Part shown: positions 17,389 through 25,319 of the stretch, one piece after another | Numbering within the stretch: position 1 is the first letter of the stretch | Layout of the letters: every line of letters begins with the position of its first letter | NCBI GenBank assembly: GCA_965204245.1 | Contig: CBDBED010000012.1 | Location: 62,001 to 126,000, forward strand | Source of the DNA: JAAXIE01 sp965204245 | GTDB lineage: Bacteria; Chloroflexota; Dehalococcoidia; Lucifugimonadales; JAAXIE01 | Length of the DNA: 64,000 nt | Direction: 5' to 3' | Position numbers and translations under genes: made by a program | Notes under the pieces: generated by a model | What the model was told of the DNA's origin: nothing | What the model saw: only the letters and a program-made list of their open reading frames with translations | Databases searched by the model: none

Positions 17389-17612
17389 TCCAAGCTCCTC
17401 GTTGTAAATGTCTGGCCCCAGCGGACGACGTTTCGTATCTTCCGGCGATTCAGGGGAGGCGGTCAAGGAGACCAACGCACCATAGCCGTCCCCAAATGGT
17501 CCATCTGGCGGTCTCACGGGTCACGGGATGTTGCCTGCAGGGCAGCACGTCTCTTCACGGGCGGTGGTATCATTTCGTGGCCGTAAATTCTCTGGAGAGA
17601 TTGGTGCGCCTT

Positions 17613-19139
17613 ATGAAATATGACTTCATCATTGTGGGGGCTGGGTCGGCGGGTTGTGTGCTGGCCGCCCGGTTGTCGGAAGACCCCGGCTGCTCCGTGC
17701 TACTGCTGGAGGCTGGACCAGACTATGCTTCGGCTGAGCATCTGCCGGATGAATTGAAGTATGACATGAACCAAGCGGCATCGCTGGAAGGGGGGCCTCA
17801 TAACTGGTCGCTGGCGGGGAGGCCGAGTCCTGAGCGGAGCACGGTGCATTTCCCGCGGGGGCGGGTGACGGGCGGCAGCAGCGCGATCAATCACCAGATT
17901 TTGCTAAGGGGGCTGCCGGAGGACTTCGATGGCTGGGCGGCCAAGGGCAACGATGAATGGGGATACCTGAAGACGCTGCCGTATTTCCGCAAGCTGGAAA
18001 ACGACGCGGACATCAGGGACGATTTTCATGGCTCGGAGGGGCCCATACCGGTGCAGAGGCAGCCGCGGGAGACCTGGCTGCCACTGCAGGAGGCGTTCTA
18101 CCGAGCGTGTCTGGATTGCAACTTCCCGGACGACCGGGACATGAACCACCCGGACTCGACGGGCGTGGGGCCGTTCCCGCTGAACAACCCGGACGGAGTG
18201 CGGATGAGCACGGCACTGGCATATCTGGAGCCTTGCCGGCACAGGTTGAACCTGACGGTGCGGGGGGATGTGCTGGCGCAGCGTATCCGGTTTGACGGGA
18301 AGCGGGCCATTGGGGTTGAGGTGGAGAGCAACGGGGAGTCGTTCGTGGTGGAGGGCGGGGAGATTATCGTGAGTTCCGGGGCGATCGGGTCGCCGCAACT
18401 GCTGTTGCTGTCGGGGGTGGGGCCGGGTGAGGAGTTACGCCCGGTGGGGATTGAGCCTGTCCATGAGTTGCCGGGTGTGGGACGGAGCATGAAGAACCAC
18501 CCCTCGGTGTCGCTCATGTTCCGGCCGCAGCCAGGGCCGAGGCTGGCAGTTGATGCGCCTAGGAACCAAGTGGGGTTGCGGTTCACCGCTGAGGGCTCGT
18601 CTGACCGGAATGACATCCAGTTGCAACTCATCACCTCGTACCCTGAGGATGTGGAGGCGCCGGACATCAATTTGGGGTGCAGGCTGGAGTTGCCGTATAG
18701 CGAGGGGAGGCTGACGCTTACGGCGGCCGACGCGCGGGTGCAGCCGGACTTGGATTTCCGCTGCCTCAGTGATCCGAGGGATTTGGCGAGGCTGCGGGAT
18801 GCGGTGCGGCGGTGTGTGCAGATATTCGAGCACCCGGCTTTTGGTGACCTGCTGGAAGGGCGTGTCTCGCCCACTGATGAGGACCTAGCGAGTGACGATG
18901 CGCTGGATGCTTGGATTCGAGCGAGGGTCGGCATCGCGGGGCATGTCTCGGTGACTTGCAGGATGGGGCCCGTTTCCGACCCGACGGCGGTGGTGGACCA
19001 GTATTGCAGGGTGCATGGGCTGGAGGGGCTGCGGGTGGTGGATGCCTCGGTGATGCCGGACATAGTGCGGGCGAACACGAATGCGACGATCATCATGATT
19101 GCGGAGCGGGTGGCGGACTTTATTCGCGGGGGCCGCTAG
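17613..19139 (+). CDS. GMC-family FAD oxidoreductase (choline/alcohol dehydrogenase-like)
   Basis: A 508-residue flavoenzyme that would oxidise an alcohol to an aldehyde or a related reaction. The N-terminal Rossmann motif is DFIIVGAGSAGC, the GMC signature 1 is HFPRGRVTGGSSAIN, and a second GMC signature GAIGSPQLLLLSGVGP lies mid-protein. The C-terminus carries the catalytic His in HVSVTCRMG and the Asn in NTNATIIMIAERVA. ATG 17613 gives the family N-terminus; GTG 17604 is also possible. It is followed 45 bases later by the DUF1697 gene. The substrate cannot be predicted beyond an alcohol. Confidence 0.9.
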   Translation: MKYDFIIVGAGSAGCVLAARLSEDPGCSVLLLEAGPDYASAEHLPDELKYDMNQAASLEGGPHNWSLAGRPSPERSTVHFPRGRVTGGSSAINHQILLRGLPEDFDGWAAKGNDEWGYLKTLPYFRKLENDADIRDDFHGSEGPIPVQRQPRETWLPLQEAFYRACLDCNFPDDRDMNHPDSTGVGPFPLNNPDGVRMSTALAYLEPCRHRLNLTVRGDVLAQRIRFDGKRAIGVEVESNGESFVVEGGEIIVSSGAIGSPQLLLLSGVGPGEELRPVGIEPVHELPGVGRSMKNHPSVSLMFRPQPGPRLAVDAPRNQVGLRFTAEGSSDRNDIQLQLITSYPEDVEAPDINLGCRLELPYSEGRLTLTAADARVQPDLDFRCLSDPRDLARLRDAVRRCVQIFEHPAFGDLLEGRVSPTDEDLASDDALDAWIRARVGIAGHVSVTCRMGPVSDPTAVVDQYCRVHGLEGLRVVDASVMPDIVRANTNATIIMIAERVADFIRGGR

Positions 19140-19184
19140 GTGCGTTAGGGGCATCGGGGTCTTCTCACGTTGGAGGTGGGGGCA

Positions 19185-19739
19185 TTGGATTCGACGGGCA
19201 CTCATGTGGCGTTGCTTCGGGGGATCAACGTCGGGGGCAAGAACAAGCTGCCGATGAAGGAGCTAACCGCGATGTTCGTGGATGCGGGTTGCAGCGATGT
19301 GCGGACGTATATTCAGAGTGGGAACGTGGTGTTCCGACCGGGGTCGGCACTTGGGGAGGAGGTCTCGTCGCTAATCAGCGAGTCGATCCTGAGTCGATTC
19401 GGTTACCGGGTGCCTGTGGTGATTCGCTCGGCCGCGGAGTTGCAGCAGGTGGTGGAGGCCAACCCCTTCGTGGAGACGGGTGCGGAAGCGGACAAGCTGC
19501 ATGTCGTGTTCCTAGCGGAAACGCCTGATGAGGCGGACGCCCAAGGGCTGGCACCGGACCGTTCGCCGGGCGATGAATTTGCGGTGCTGGGCCGTGAAAT
19601 CTACCTGCACTGTCCCAATGGGTTTGCGGGCACCAAGCTGACCAACAGCTATTTTGAGACAAGGCTTTCCACGACAAGCACGACGCGGAACTGGAAAACG
19701 GTGCTAAGACTGCTGGATATGGCCGCGGGCGCCGTATGA
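19185..19739 (+). CDS. DUF1697 family protein
   Basis: A 184-residue protein matching DUF1697: the N-terminal HVALLRGINVGGKNKLPMKE, the middle TYIQSGNVVF, and the C-terminal LTNSYFE...TTRNWKTV motifs are characteristic. The family's biochemical role is unknown. TTG 19185 was selected because GGAGG sits eight bases upstream; the longer frame to 19170 includes that site. It follows the GMC oxidoreductase on the same strand. Confidence 0.88.
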   Translation: MDSTGTHVALLRGINVGGKNKLPMKELTAMFVDAGCSDVRTYIQSGNVVFRPGSALGEEVSSLISESILSRFGYRVPVVIRSAAELQQVVEANPFVETGAEADKLHVVFLAETPDEADAQGLAPDRSPGDEFAVLGREIYLHCPNGFAGTKLTNSYFETRLSTTSTTRNWKTVLRLLDMAAGAV

Positions 19740-19768
19740 GGGAACGGACGGACTGACGCCGCCCAGCA

Positions 19769-21451
19769 CTATCCAGTGCTGGGCGGTTCTCCATCAGAGG
19801 GCGCGGGTTGTTCGTCCCACGCGCTACTTGGGGCTGGACGACGATCTCTTCCGCTTCCTCCGCCAAGACCCAGCCTAGGACCGAGGCGACGGATGAGGAA
19901 GATGAGCACGATGAGTCCGATGATGATTGGGCTTAGTATTCCGGCCCAGATGGCGACGGTGACGGCCACCCATGCGATGCCGGCGAGAACACGGACTGCC
20001 CATCCGGCGGTCTCTCCGATGTCCCAACCCCAGACGAGGAGGCCCTCGGACTCGGTCACGCGGACGGAGAAGGAGCCGGAGCCTGTCACCTCGCCTGCGT
20101 CGCTCATGGCGGTGACCGTCAGGGTGACGTCGTAGGGCCTGGGGCGGTAGTCCCGGAAGGAGTGGGTTGCCTGCAAGCGGGTGGAGCCCTCCTCGGGGGC
20201 GCCGATGACTGTGGGCGAGCCGTCGCCAAAGTCCCACTTGTACTCGTAGTCGCGGAGTTCGGCGGGGCGAGTGAAGGAGGCGGTGTAGTCCACCTCGTCG
20301 CCCTCTTCAACCGTCAGGCTTTCACCAGCGAAAACATCAATGGTAGGGACCTCTTGGACGGCGACCTCGATGGAGTCGGAGCCCTCGGCAATGCCGCCGG
20401 GGCCGGTGCCGCGCAGTTCCACGGACACGATGTATGGGGAATCGCGGTCGTCTTGGTAGATGTGGTTTACGGTGGCGGTAACGCGGTGGCCTTCAGGGCG
20501 CAGCACACTGCCGTCGCTGGAGGCGGAGTTGCCGTCGCCGAAATCCCAAGTGAAGGTGAATTCGTCAATGTCATCGGGGGCGGTGAAGGAGGCGCGGAAA
20601 CGGGCTATGTGTCCTACGCGCACCGACATGTCGCCACCGGCATCGACGTCCAAGGTCTGTGAGGTGAGTTTGAGGGAGACTTCGATGAGGGAGTAGGCGG
20701 CCGTTTGCTCCAAAAAATTGAGGCGTCCCTGGGTCTGCTCAATCTGCTGTTGCAGCCGGGATAGCTCGGCTTGGACGGCCAAGGCATCCTCCACGTCCTC
20801 GGCCTGCTCCAAGAAGGAGAGAAGCCTTAGCTGGGTGGCCCGCATGCTGGTGAGGCGGGACTGGCTGTCGACGTATTCGTCGGTCACGTCCTCGCTGGTG
20901 ACGGCGCGGGACTCCACCTCCAAGGCTAGTGCCTCGACCTGCCGCAAGGCTTCGTCGAGGGACTCGGCGGGCACGCGGATGGCAACGCTCCCGCTGTGTT
21001 CCGAGGTGCGGTCGGAACCCACAACCCAGCCACCCAGTGCTTGGGCTACGCCAGCGATGCTGTCCACGGTGCCGATGACATCATCCACGACCAAGGAGAT
21101 GCGGGCTGTGTGCACAATGATGCGGTTCTGGGGCAGGGGGGCAGGTTGCACACCGCCACCACCGACGCGTTCACTCAACGGCTCCCACTCCGCTCCGGAG
21201 GCAGATAAGTCGGTATTCTGAAGCGTAGTCGCAGGCGCAGGGGCAGCAGGTGCAGGTGTGGCACCAGTTACTGAGGGAGGCAGCGTCACTACAGCTGCGG
21301 CGGGTACGGCAGCAGGGGCGGCGACCGCTTCCTGGGCACCCCCTTCCAAGTCAGCCTCCGTGAAGAACTCACCTGAATCAGCCTCTTCACCACAGGCCGC
21401 GAACAGGAAGAGTAGTGAGGCTACCAGGCAGAAGATGAAAGCATATCTCAT
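19769..21451 (-). CDS. DUF4349 lipoprotein with two PKD domains and C-terminal membrane anchor
   Basis: A 560-residue envelope protein. The signal peptide ends in a lipobox (LFAAC near residue 20). It is followed by a Pro/Ala-rich linker, a DUF4349 domain (about 105-265) with its typical long coiled coil (RLLSFLEQAEDVEDALAVQAEL), and two PKD-like domains (about 275-375 and 380-475). Each PKD has the F-W-D-FGDG(N/S) motif. A final hydrophobic hairpin (about 485-520) is likely to be one or two membrane spans, with a basic tail. AGGGGAA precedes the ATG. DUF4349 proteins are thought to sit at the cell surface; the function is unknown. Confidence 0.8.
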   Translation of the reverse strand: MRYAFIFCLVASLLFLFAACGEEADSGEFFTEADLEGGAQEAVAAPAAVPAAAVVTLPPSVTGATPAPAAPAPATTLQNTDLSASGAEWEPLSERVGGGGVQPAPLPQNRIIVHTARISLVVDDVIGTVDSIAGVAQALGGWVVGSDRTSEHSGSVAIRVPAESLDEALRQVEALALEVESRAVTSEDVTDEYVDSQSRLTSMRATQLRLLSFLEQAEDVEDALAVQAELSRLQQQIEQTQGRLNFLEQTAAYSLIEVSLKLTSQTLDVDAGGDMSVRVGHIARFRASFTAPDDIDEFTFTWDFGDGNSASSDGSVLRPEGHRVTATVNHIYQDDRDSPYIVSVELRGTGPGGIAEGSDSIEVAVQEVPTIDVFAGESLTVEEGDEVDYTASFTRPAELRDYEYKWDFGDGSPTVIGAPEEGSTRLQATHSFRDYRPRPYDVTLTVTAMSDAGEVTGSGSFSVRVTESEGLLVWGWDIGETAGWAVRVLAGIAWVAVTVAIWAGILSPIIIGLIVLIFLIRRLGPRLGLGGGSGRDRRPAPSSAWDEQPAPSDGEPPSTG

Positions 21452-21758
21452 GAATTTCCCCTAGACGTCAGTAAGCAAACCGTGATGCGCTATATGACGG
21501 AAGATTCCAATAATTGGTTCCATCGGCGGGACAAGGGCCGTCAATGGAAACCTAGCACCCCCATCGCAAGGCTGGACAAGGCCAACAGTAGCTTGGACGG
21601 ACGATGGGAAACCGGGGGATCCTCCAAATTGTACCGTCCTACGCAGCGGATGGTATAGTCGGCAGCATCGGTTGCCTAGGTGAATTGTGTTCGTCATGCG
21701 GAGGGGGGAAGAGATGGGGCGGGAGGCGCTTTGACTATGCTGAGAGGCGTTTGAGGAT
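21452..21758. other. intergenic region between divergent lipoprotein genes
   Basis: A 307-base gap between the divergent DUF4349 lipoprotein (minus) and the LppX-like gene (plus). It must hold promoters for both. I see no clear -35/-10 pair, RNA gene or repeat. Short frames lack ribosome-binding sites. Confidence 0.4.
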
Positions 21759-22490
21759 ATGAAGCTGTCCAACGTGGTGCGTCGCGGGTTGTCGTTTGCC
21801 GTGCTGGTCGTGGTTCTGGTGGCCATGGCGTGCGGGGGGTCTGCTGGGTCCGATGAGGAGTCCGAGTTGACGCTGGAGCAGTTGCTTGAGAGCGCCGGGG
21901 CGAAGCTGGCCGCGATTTCGACGGCGAAGTTCCAGATGGTGGACGAGATGGAGTCGGGGGCCAAGTTTTTTGGGACGACGCTGAAGACCGTGGAAGGCGA
22001 GGTCAGGACGCCCGATGGCGCAAGGATGCTGGTGGATGTGGAGACGCCAGCGTTTGGATTTGTGAAAATCGAGATTCTAGCGGTGGGAGAACAGGCCTAT
22101 ATGAAGTTCTCCAGGGATGCGCCGTGGGCGGAGCTACCGATAGAGGACGTGCCGTTCAAGTTCGGTGCGTTGGGGGTCACCTTGAGCGCATTTCTGCCCA
22201 TCATGGAGAACGCGGTGATGGTAGGGGAGGAGATGGTGGGGGACTTGGCGACTATCCGGGTAGATGGGGATGTGCTGTCTCAAGATACGGGAGACCTCAT
22301 CACCGCCGTGAATCCCGGGCATCCGGTCACGCTGAGCTTCTGGTTTGACAAGGCTGACCACACACTGCGCCAGTTCAGGCTGCGGGGCCGGCTCTTTGAC
22401 GACGACGGGGTGGAAACGAGCCGCTTGGTAACCATGGAAATTGACGTTCCCGTAGAGATTGAACTGCCGGAAACGAACAGCAGCCCATGA
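21759..22490 (+). CDS. LppX/LprAFG-family lipoprotein
   Basis: A 243-residue lipoprotein. The signal peptide (MKLSNVVRRGLSF... ending in VAMAC near residue 25) gives a lipidated cysteine, followed by a LolA-like half-barrel with features of LppX/LprG proteins. These include the helix AISTAKFQMVDEMES, the strand FVKIEILAVGEQAYMK, and the pattern HPVTLSFWFDKADHTLRQFRLRG. Mycobacterial LprG carries triacylated lipids and is encoded next to the MFS exporter P55. Here an MFS gene follows immediately, which suggests the same type of lipid-export pair. Confidence 0.8.
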   Translation: MKLSNVVRRGLSFAVLVVVLVAMACGGSAGSDEESELTLEQLLESAGAKLAAISTAKFQMVDEMESGAKFFGTTLKTVEGEVRTPDGARMLVDVETPAFGFVKIEILAVGEQAYMKFSRDAPWAELPIEDVPFKFGALGVTLSAFLPIMENAVMVGEEMVGDLATIRVDGDVLSQDTGDLITAVNPGHPVTLSFWFDKADHTLRQFRLRGRLFDDDGVETSRLVTMEIDVPVEIELPETNSSP

Positions 22491-22518
22491 TCTGCCGGGA
22501 TGTGAGAGTTATCAGGCC

Positions 22519-23991
22519 GTGAGGGCCGCTAGGAGTGTTCTCACCTCTATAGAGTCTTCCCAGACTGCCATTTTGGGAATTCTTTGCTTGGGTGTGTTCT
22601 CGACTGCCTTGGACCAGACGGTGGTGGTCGCCGCACTGCCCAGTGTCATGGTGGACTTGGAGATCCCTCTTACGGACTTGGACAAAGCGTCTTGGATCGT
22701 AACCGGATACTTGGTCAGTTATACCGTAGCGATGCCCCTAGCGGGGCGTCTGTCGGATGTGTATGGCCGCGTGCGGATGTTCCAAGCTGCATTGGTCCTG
22801 TTCTCCATCGGGTCGGGGTTGGTGGCTGTGGCTCCCGATTTCTCATGGATAGTATCGGCGCGGGTTCTTCAGGCCTTCGGCGGAGGGGCCACGGTCCCGA
22901 TAGGCTTGGCGATGGCCGTTGCATCGGTATCACCCGAGAAGAGGGGCGTGGCGATAGGACTGGTGGCCGCTTCTGCGGAAGCAGGCTCCGTTTTGGGGCC
23001 GCTGTATGGCGGGGCCATTATCGAGTGGATCGGCTGGCGATGGATATTCTGGCTGGATATACCGCAGAGCTTCATCCTGATAGGGCTTTTGGCTATGCTG
23101 CGGAACCGCGCCAATCCTGAAGCCAAGATGGACTACCTTGGCGCACTGGCCTTGGGTGGGGCTCTCACCGTTCTCACAATGGCACTGTCCCAGAGAAGCA
23201 TCTTCTCCGGGGAGTCCACGGTACCGTATTTCATGGCGGCTGCCGGAGTTTTCTTGGTGGTAGTTTTGATACTAGTGGAGAGACATTCGGTCCAGCCTCT
23301 ATTGGCGTCCTTTCTGTACACATCCCGGGCGTTCATAGCTTCAAACATTGCCCAATTCCTAGTGGGGGTCGCCTTAATCATTGCCTTGGTAGCGGTGCCC
23401 TTAATGGCAGGCACCGTCATGGAGAAATCGGCCCTGCAGAGCGCCCTGCAGTTGGTCCGCCTCACGGCCGCCATCCCGGTGGGTGCGGTGATAGGAGGCT
23501 ACATACTGCGGTGGACGGGAGTGAGGGCGGTGACTGTTACCGGCCTTGCATTCATCGGGGCGGGGCTGCTCTTCATGAGCGGCTGGGAGACGCAGGTGGA
23601 AGAGTTGAGGCTAACCGCCCCCCTAGCGTTGACGGGACTGGGCTTCGGGCTGGTTATCCCTCCCATTGGCGTCAGTGCCTTGAGCGCGGCACCCAATCAC
23701 TATTGGGGGGCCGCAGCCTCGCTGGTGACGGCTTCCCGGATGGTGGGGATGGCGTTGGGCTTGGCAGCCCTGTCCGCTTGGGGGATAGAGCGCTTCTACA
23801 GCCTGACGGCGCACGTGACAATCGGAGAGACATACGCGGAGACGGAAGCGCCTCTGATTGAAGCCGGGGTGACGGTGTTCCAGAACCTCTTCATGATTTC
23901 CGGGTTTCTGGCCTTGGTTGCGATTCTGCCAGCCCTCTTGATGCGGGTGGAAGACATTGAGGAAACGGAGGAGGCCGAGGCTTTCATCTGA
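22519..23991 (+). CDS. MFS transporter (DHA2/EmrB-like, 14 TM)
   Basis: A protein of about 490 residues with roughly 14 membrane spans. The early motif STALDQTVVVAALPSVM and the loop GRLSDVYGRVRMFQ are the DHA2-family signatures (motif A). A later segment FWLDIPQSFILIGL corresponds to the FxxNxP-like turn (here with D in place of N). It would use the proton gradient to export hydrophobic compounds. It starts after the lipoprotein stop; GTG 22519 is my choice, while the longer frame to 22459 overlaps the lipoprotein. The start is not certain. Its partner is the LppX-like gene. Confidence 0.85.
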   Translation: MRAARSVLTSIESSQTAILGILCLGVFSTALDQTVVVAALPSVMVDLEIPLTDLDKASWIVTGYLVSYTVAMPLAGRLSDVYGRVRMFQAALVLFSIGSGLVAVAPDFSWIVSARVLQAFGGGATVPIGLAMAVASVSPEKRGVAIGLVAASAEAGSVLGPLYGGAIIEWIGWRWIFWLDIPQSFILIGLLAMLRNRANPEAKMDYLGALALGGALTVLTMALSQRSIFSGESTVPYFMAAAGVFLVVVLILVERHSVQPLLASFLYTSRAFIASNIAQFLVGVALIIALVAVPLMAGTVMEKSALQSALQLVRLTAAIPVGAVIGGYILRWTGVRAVTVTGLAFIGAGLLFMSGWETQVEELRLTAPLALTGLGFGLVIPPIGVSALSAAPNHYWGAAASLVTASRMVGMALGLAALSAWGIERFYSLTAHVTIGETYAETEAPLIEAGVTVFQNLFMISGFLALVAILPALLMRVEDIEETEEAEAFI

Positions 23992-24178
23992 AAGAACACC
24001 TGCCCGTACCACGGAGTTAGCGGATTTGCCGTCGTTGAAGAATACAACCCAGCCGAGGCGAGACGTATTATAGTGCCGGTGCCCGGCGTAAAATTAGCAG
24101 CCGGTCCCAGTATTCAAATGGGTATTGGAACCAGTCAGAGGGCCGTCAACCGAGAATCCGGCTAAGGAGTGTCGTCAG

Positions 24179-25255
24179 GTGCTACTCCAGCAACTGGAGA
24201 TTGCGAATACCCCGCTGCCTTCACCTTTTCCTGAGGGGTGGTATTTCGTCGCAAGCCGCCCTGAGGTGCTGAAGGCCAAGCTCATCCAGAAGACTTGGAT
24301 GGGTAAGAACATCGTTGCATGGTGTGACGATGAAGGGCGCGTCTGCGTTGCCGAGTCGGTCTGCCCACACCTAGGCTCGGATTTGGGGCCCGCCGCGGGA
24401 GGACGTGTACGTGATGGACGGCTGGTGTGCCCCTTCCACGGCTTTGAATATGATGCAGTCGGCCAGTGTGTCGCAACTCCCTATGCACCAGCCCCAAGGC
24501 AGGCAAGGCTGCGGGTGTTCCACACACAGGAAGTTGCCGGTCTGATTTTCGGTTGGTGGGGGATGGAGGGGAGGGGGCCACAATGGCACTTACCGACGGA
24601 CTCGGTGGAGGAGGCGGGCTGGAGCCAGCAGGAGATCAGGACACTCCGTTTTCCCGGCCACCCCCAGGAGACAACGGAGAACTCAGTGGACTTGGCCCAC
24701 CTCCGTTATGTGCATGGCTACGGCAGCGTGAACCGCGTCGGAGCGATATCGGTGGATGGACCTTGTCTTGAAAGTTACTTCGACTTCAAGAGCACTCGAA
24801 AGATAGCCAAGGTTGCGAGGTTGACTTTCGACATCTCATCGAGAACGCATGTAGTTGGGCTGGGGTATTCGTTGGTGGAGATTCGCGAGCACTCGATTGG
24901 AATGGATATGCGCATGTGGGTGCTTGCGACGCCTGTCGACGGCACCCTCATTGACCTTTCCCTGGTCTCACAGGTGCGCGAGATACGCAAACCAAGGCGG
25001 TGGTTCGCGGGCTTGGGGTTTCTTCCTCCAAGGTTCCGGGCTCCCCTCATGAACAAGTTCATAGCTTCCAACCAAAACGGGGACGTCCGGCAAGATGTGG
25101 TGATCTGGAGCCGGAAGACATACAGGTCCCGGCCGCAGCTTTGCTACTCCGACGGGGAAATCATGTCCTACAGGGCCTATTGCGCCCAGTTCTATCCCGA
25201 CGCGCGCGATTCCGTAAGCCCGCTTCCTGCAACACGGGAAGAGGTCGCGCGATGA
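24179..25255 (+). CDS. Rieske non-heme iron oxygenase (sterol-desaturase/demethylase-like)
   Basis: A 358-residue oxygenase alpha subunit-type protein. The Rieske [2Fe-2S] ligands are C62-x-H64 and C84-x-x-H87, and the mononuclear iron site has D171-x-x-H174-x4-H179. Overall it resembles the single-component group that includes DAF-36/Neverland cholesterol 7-desaturase, KshA and bacterial SdmA (sterol C-4 demethylation). It requires a reductase, not encoded nearby. GTG 24179 has AAGGAG nine bases upstream; a longer frame begins at TTG 24125. It is the first gene of a plus-strand operon with an RND transporter and a sterol methyltransferase-like gene. Substrate identity is inferred from neighbours. 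Confidence 0.85.
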   Translation: MLLQQLEIANTPLPSPFPEGWYFVASRPEVLKAKLIQKTWMGKNIVAWCDDEGRVCVAESVCPHLGSDLGPAAGGRVRDGRLVCPFHGFEYDAVGQCVATPYAPAPRQARLRVFHTQEVAGLIFGWWGMEGRGPQWHLPTDSVEEAGWSQQEIRTLRFPGHPQETTENSVDLAHLRYVHGYGSVNRVGAISVDGPCLESYFDFKSTRKIAKVARLTFDISSRTHVVGLGYSLVEIREHSIGMDMRMWVLATPVDGTLIDLSLVSQVREIRKPRRWFAGLGFLPPRFRAPLMNKFIASNQNGDVRQDVVIWSRKTYRSRPQLCYSDGEIMSYRAYCAQFYPDARDSVSPLPATREEVAR

Positions 25256-25319
25256 ACGCCCCATCCGGTTTCGGGCCGCTCCAGCACAGCCAGGCTACTT
25301 CAACGCAGAGTGGTGCGCC

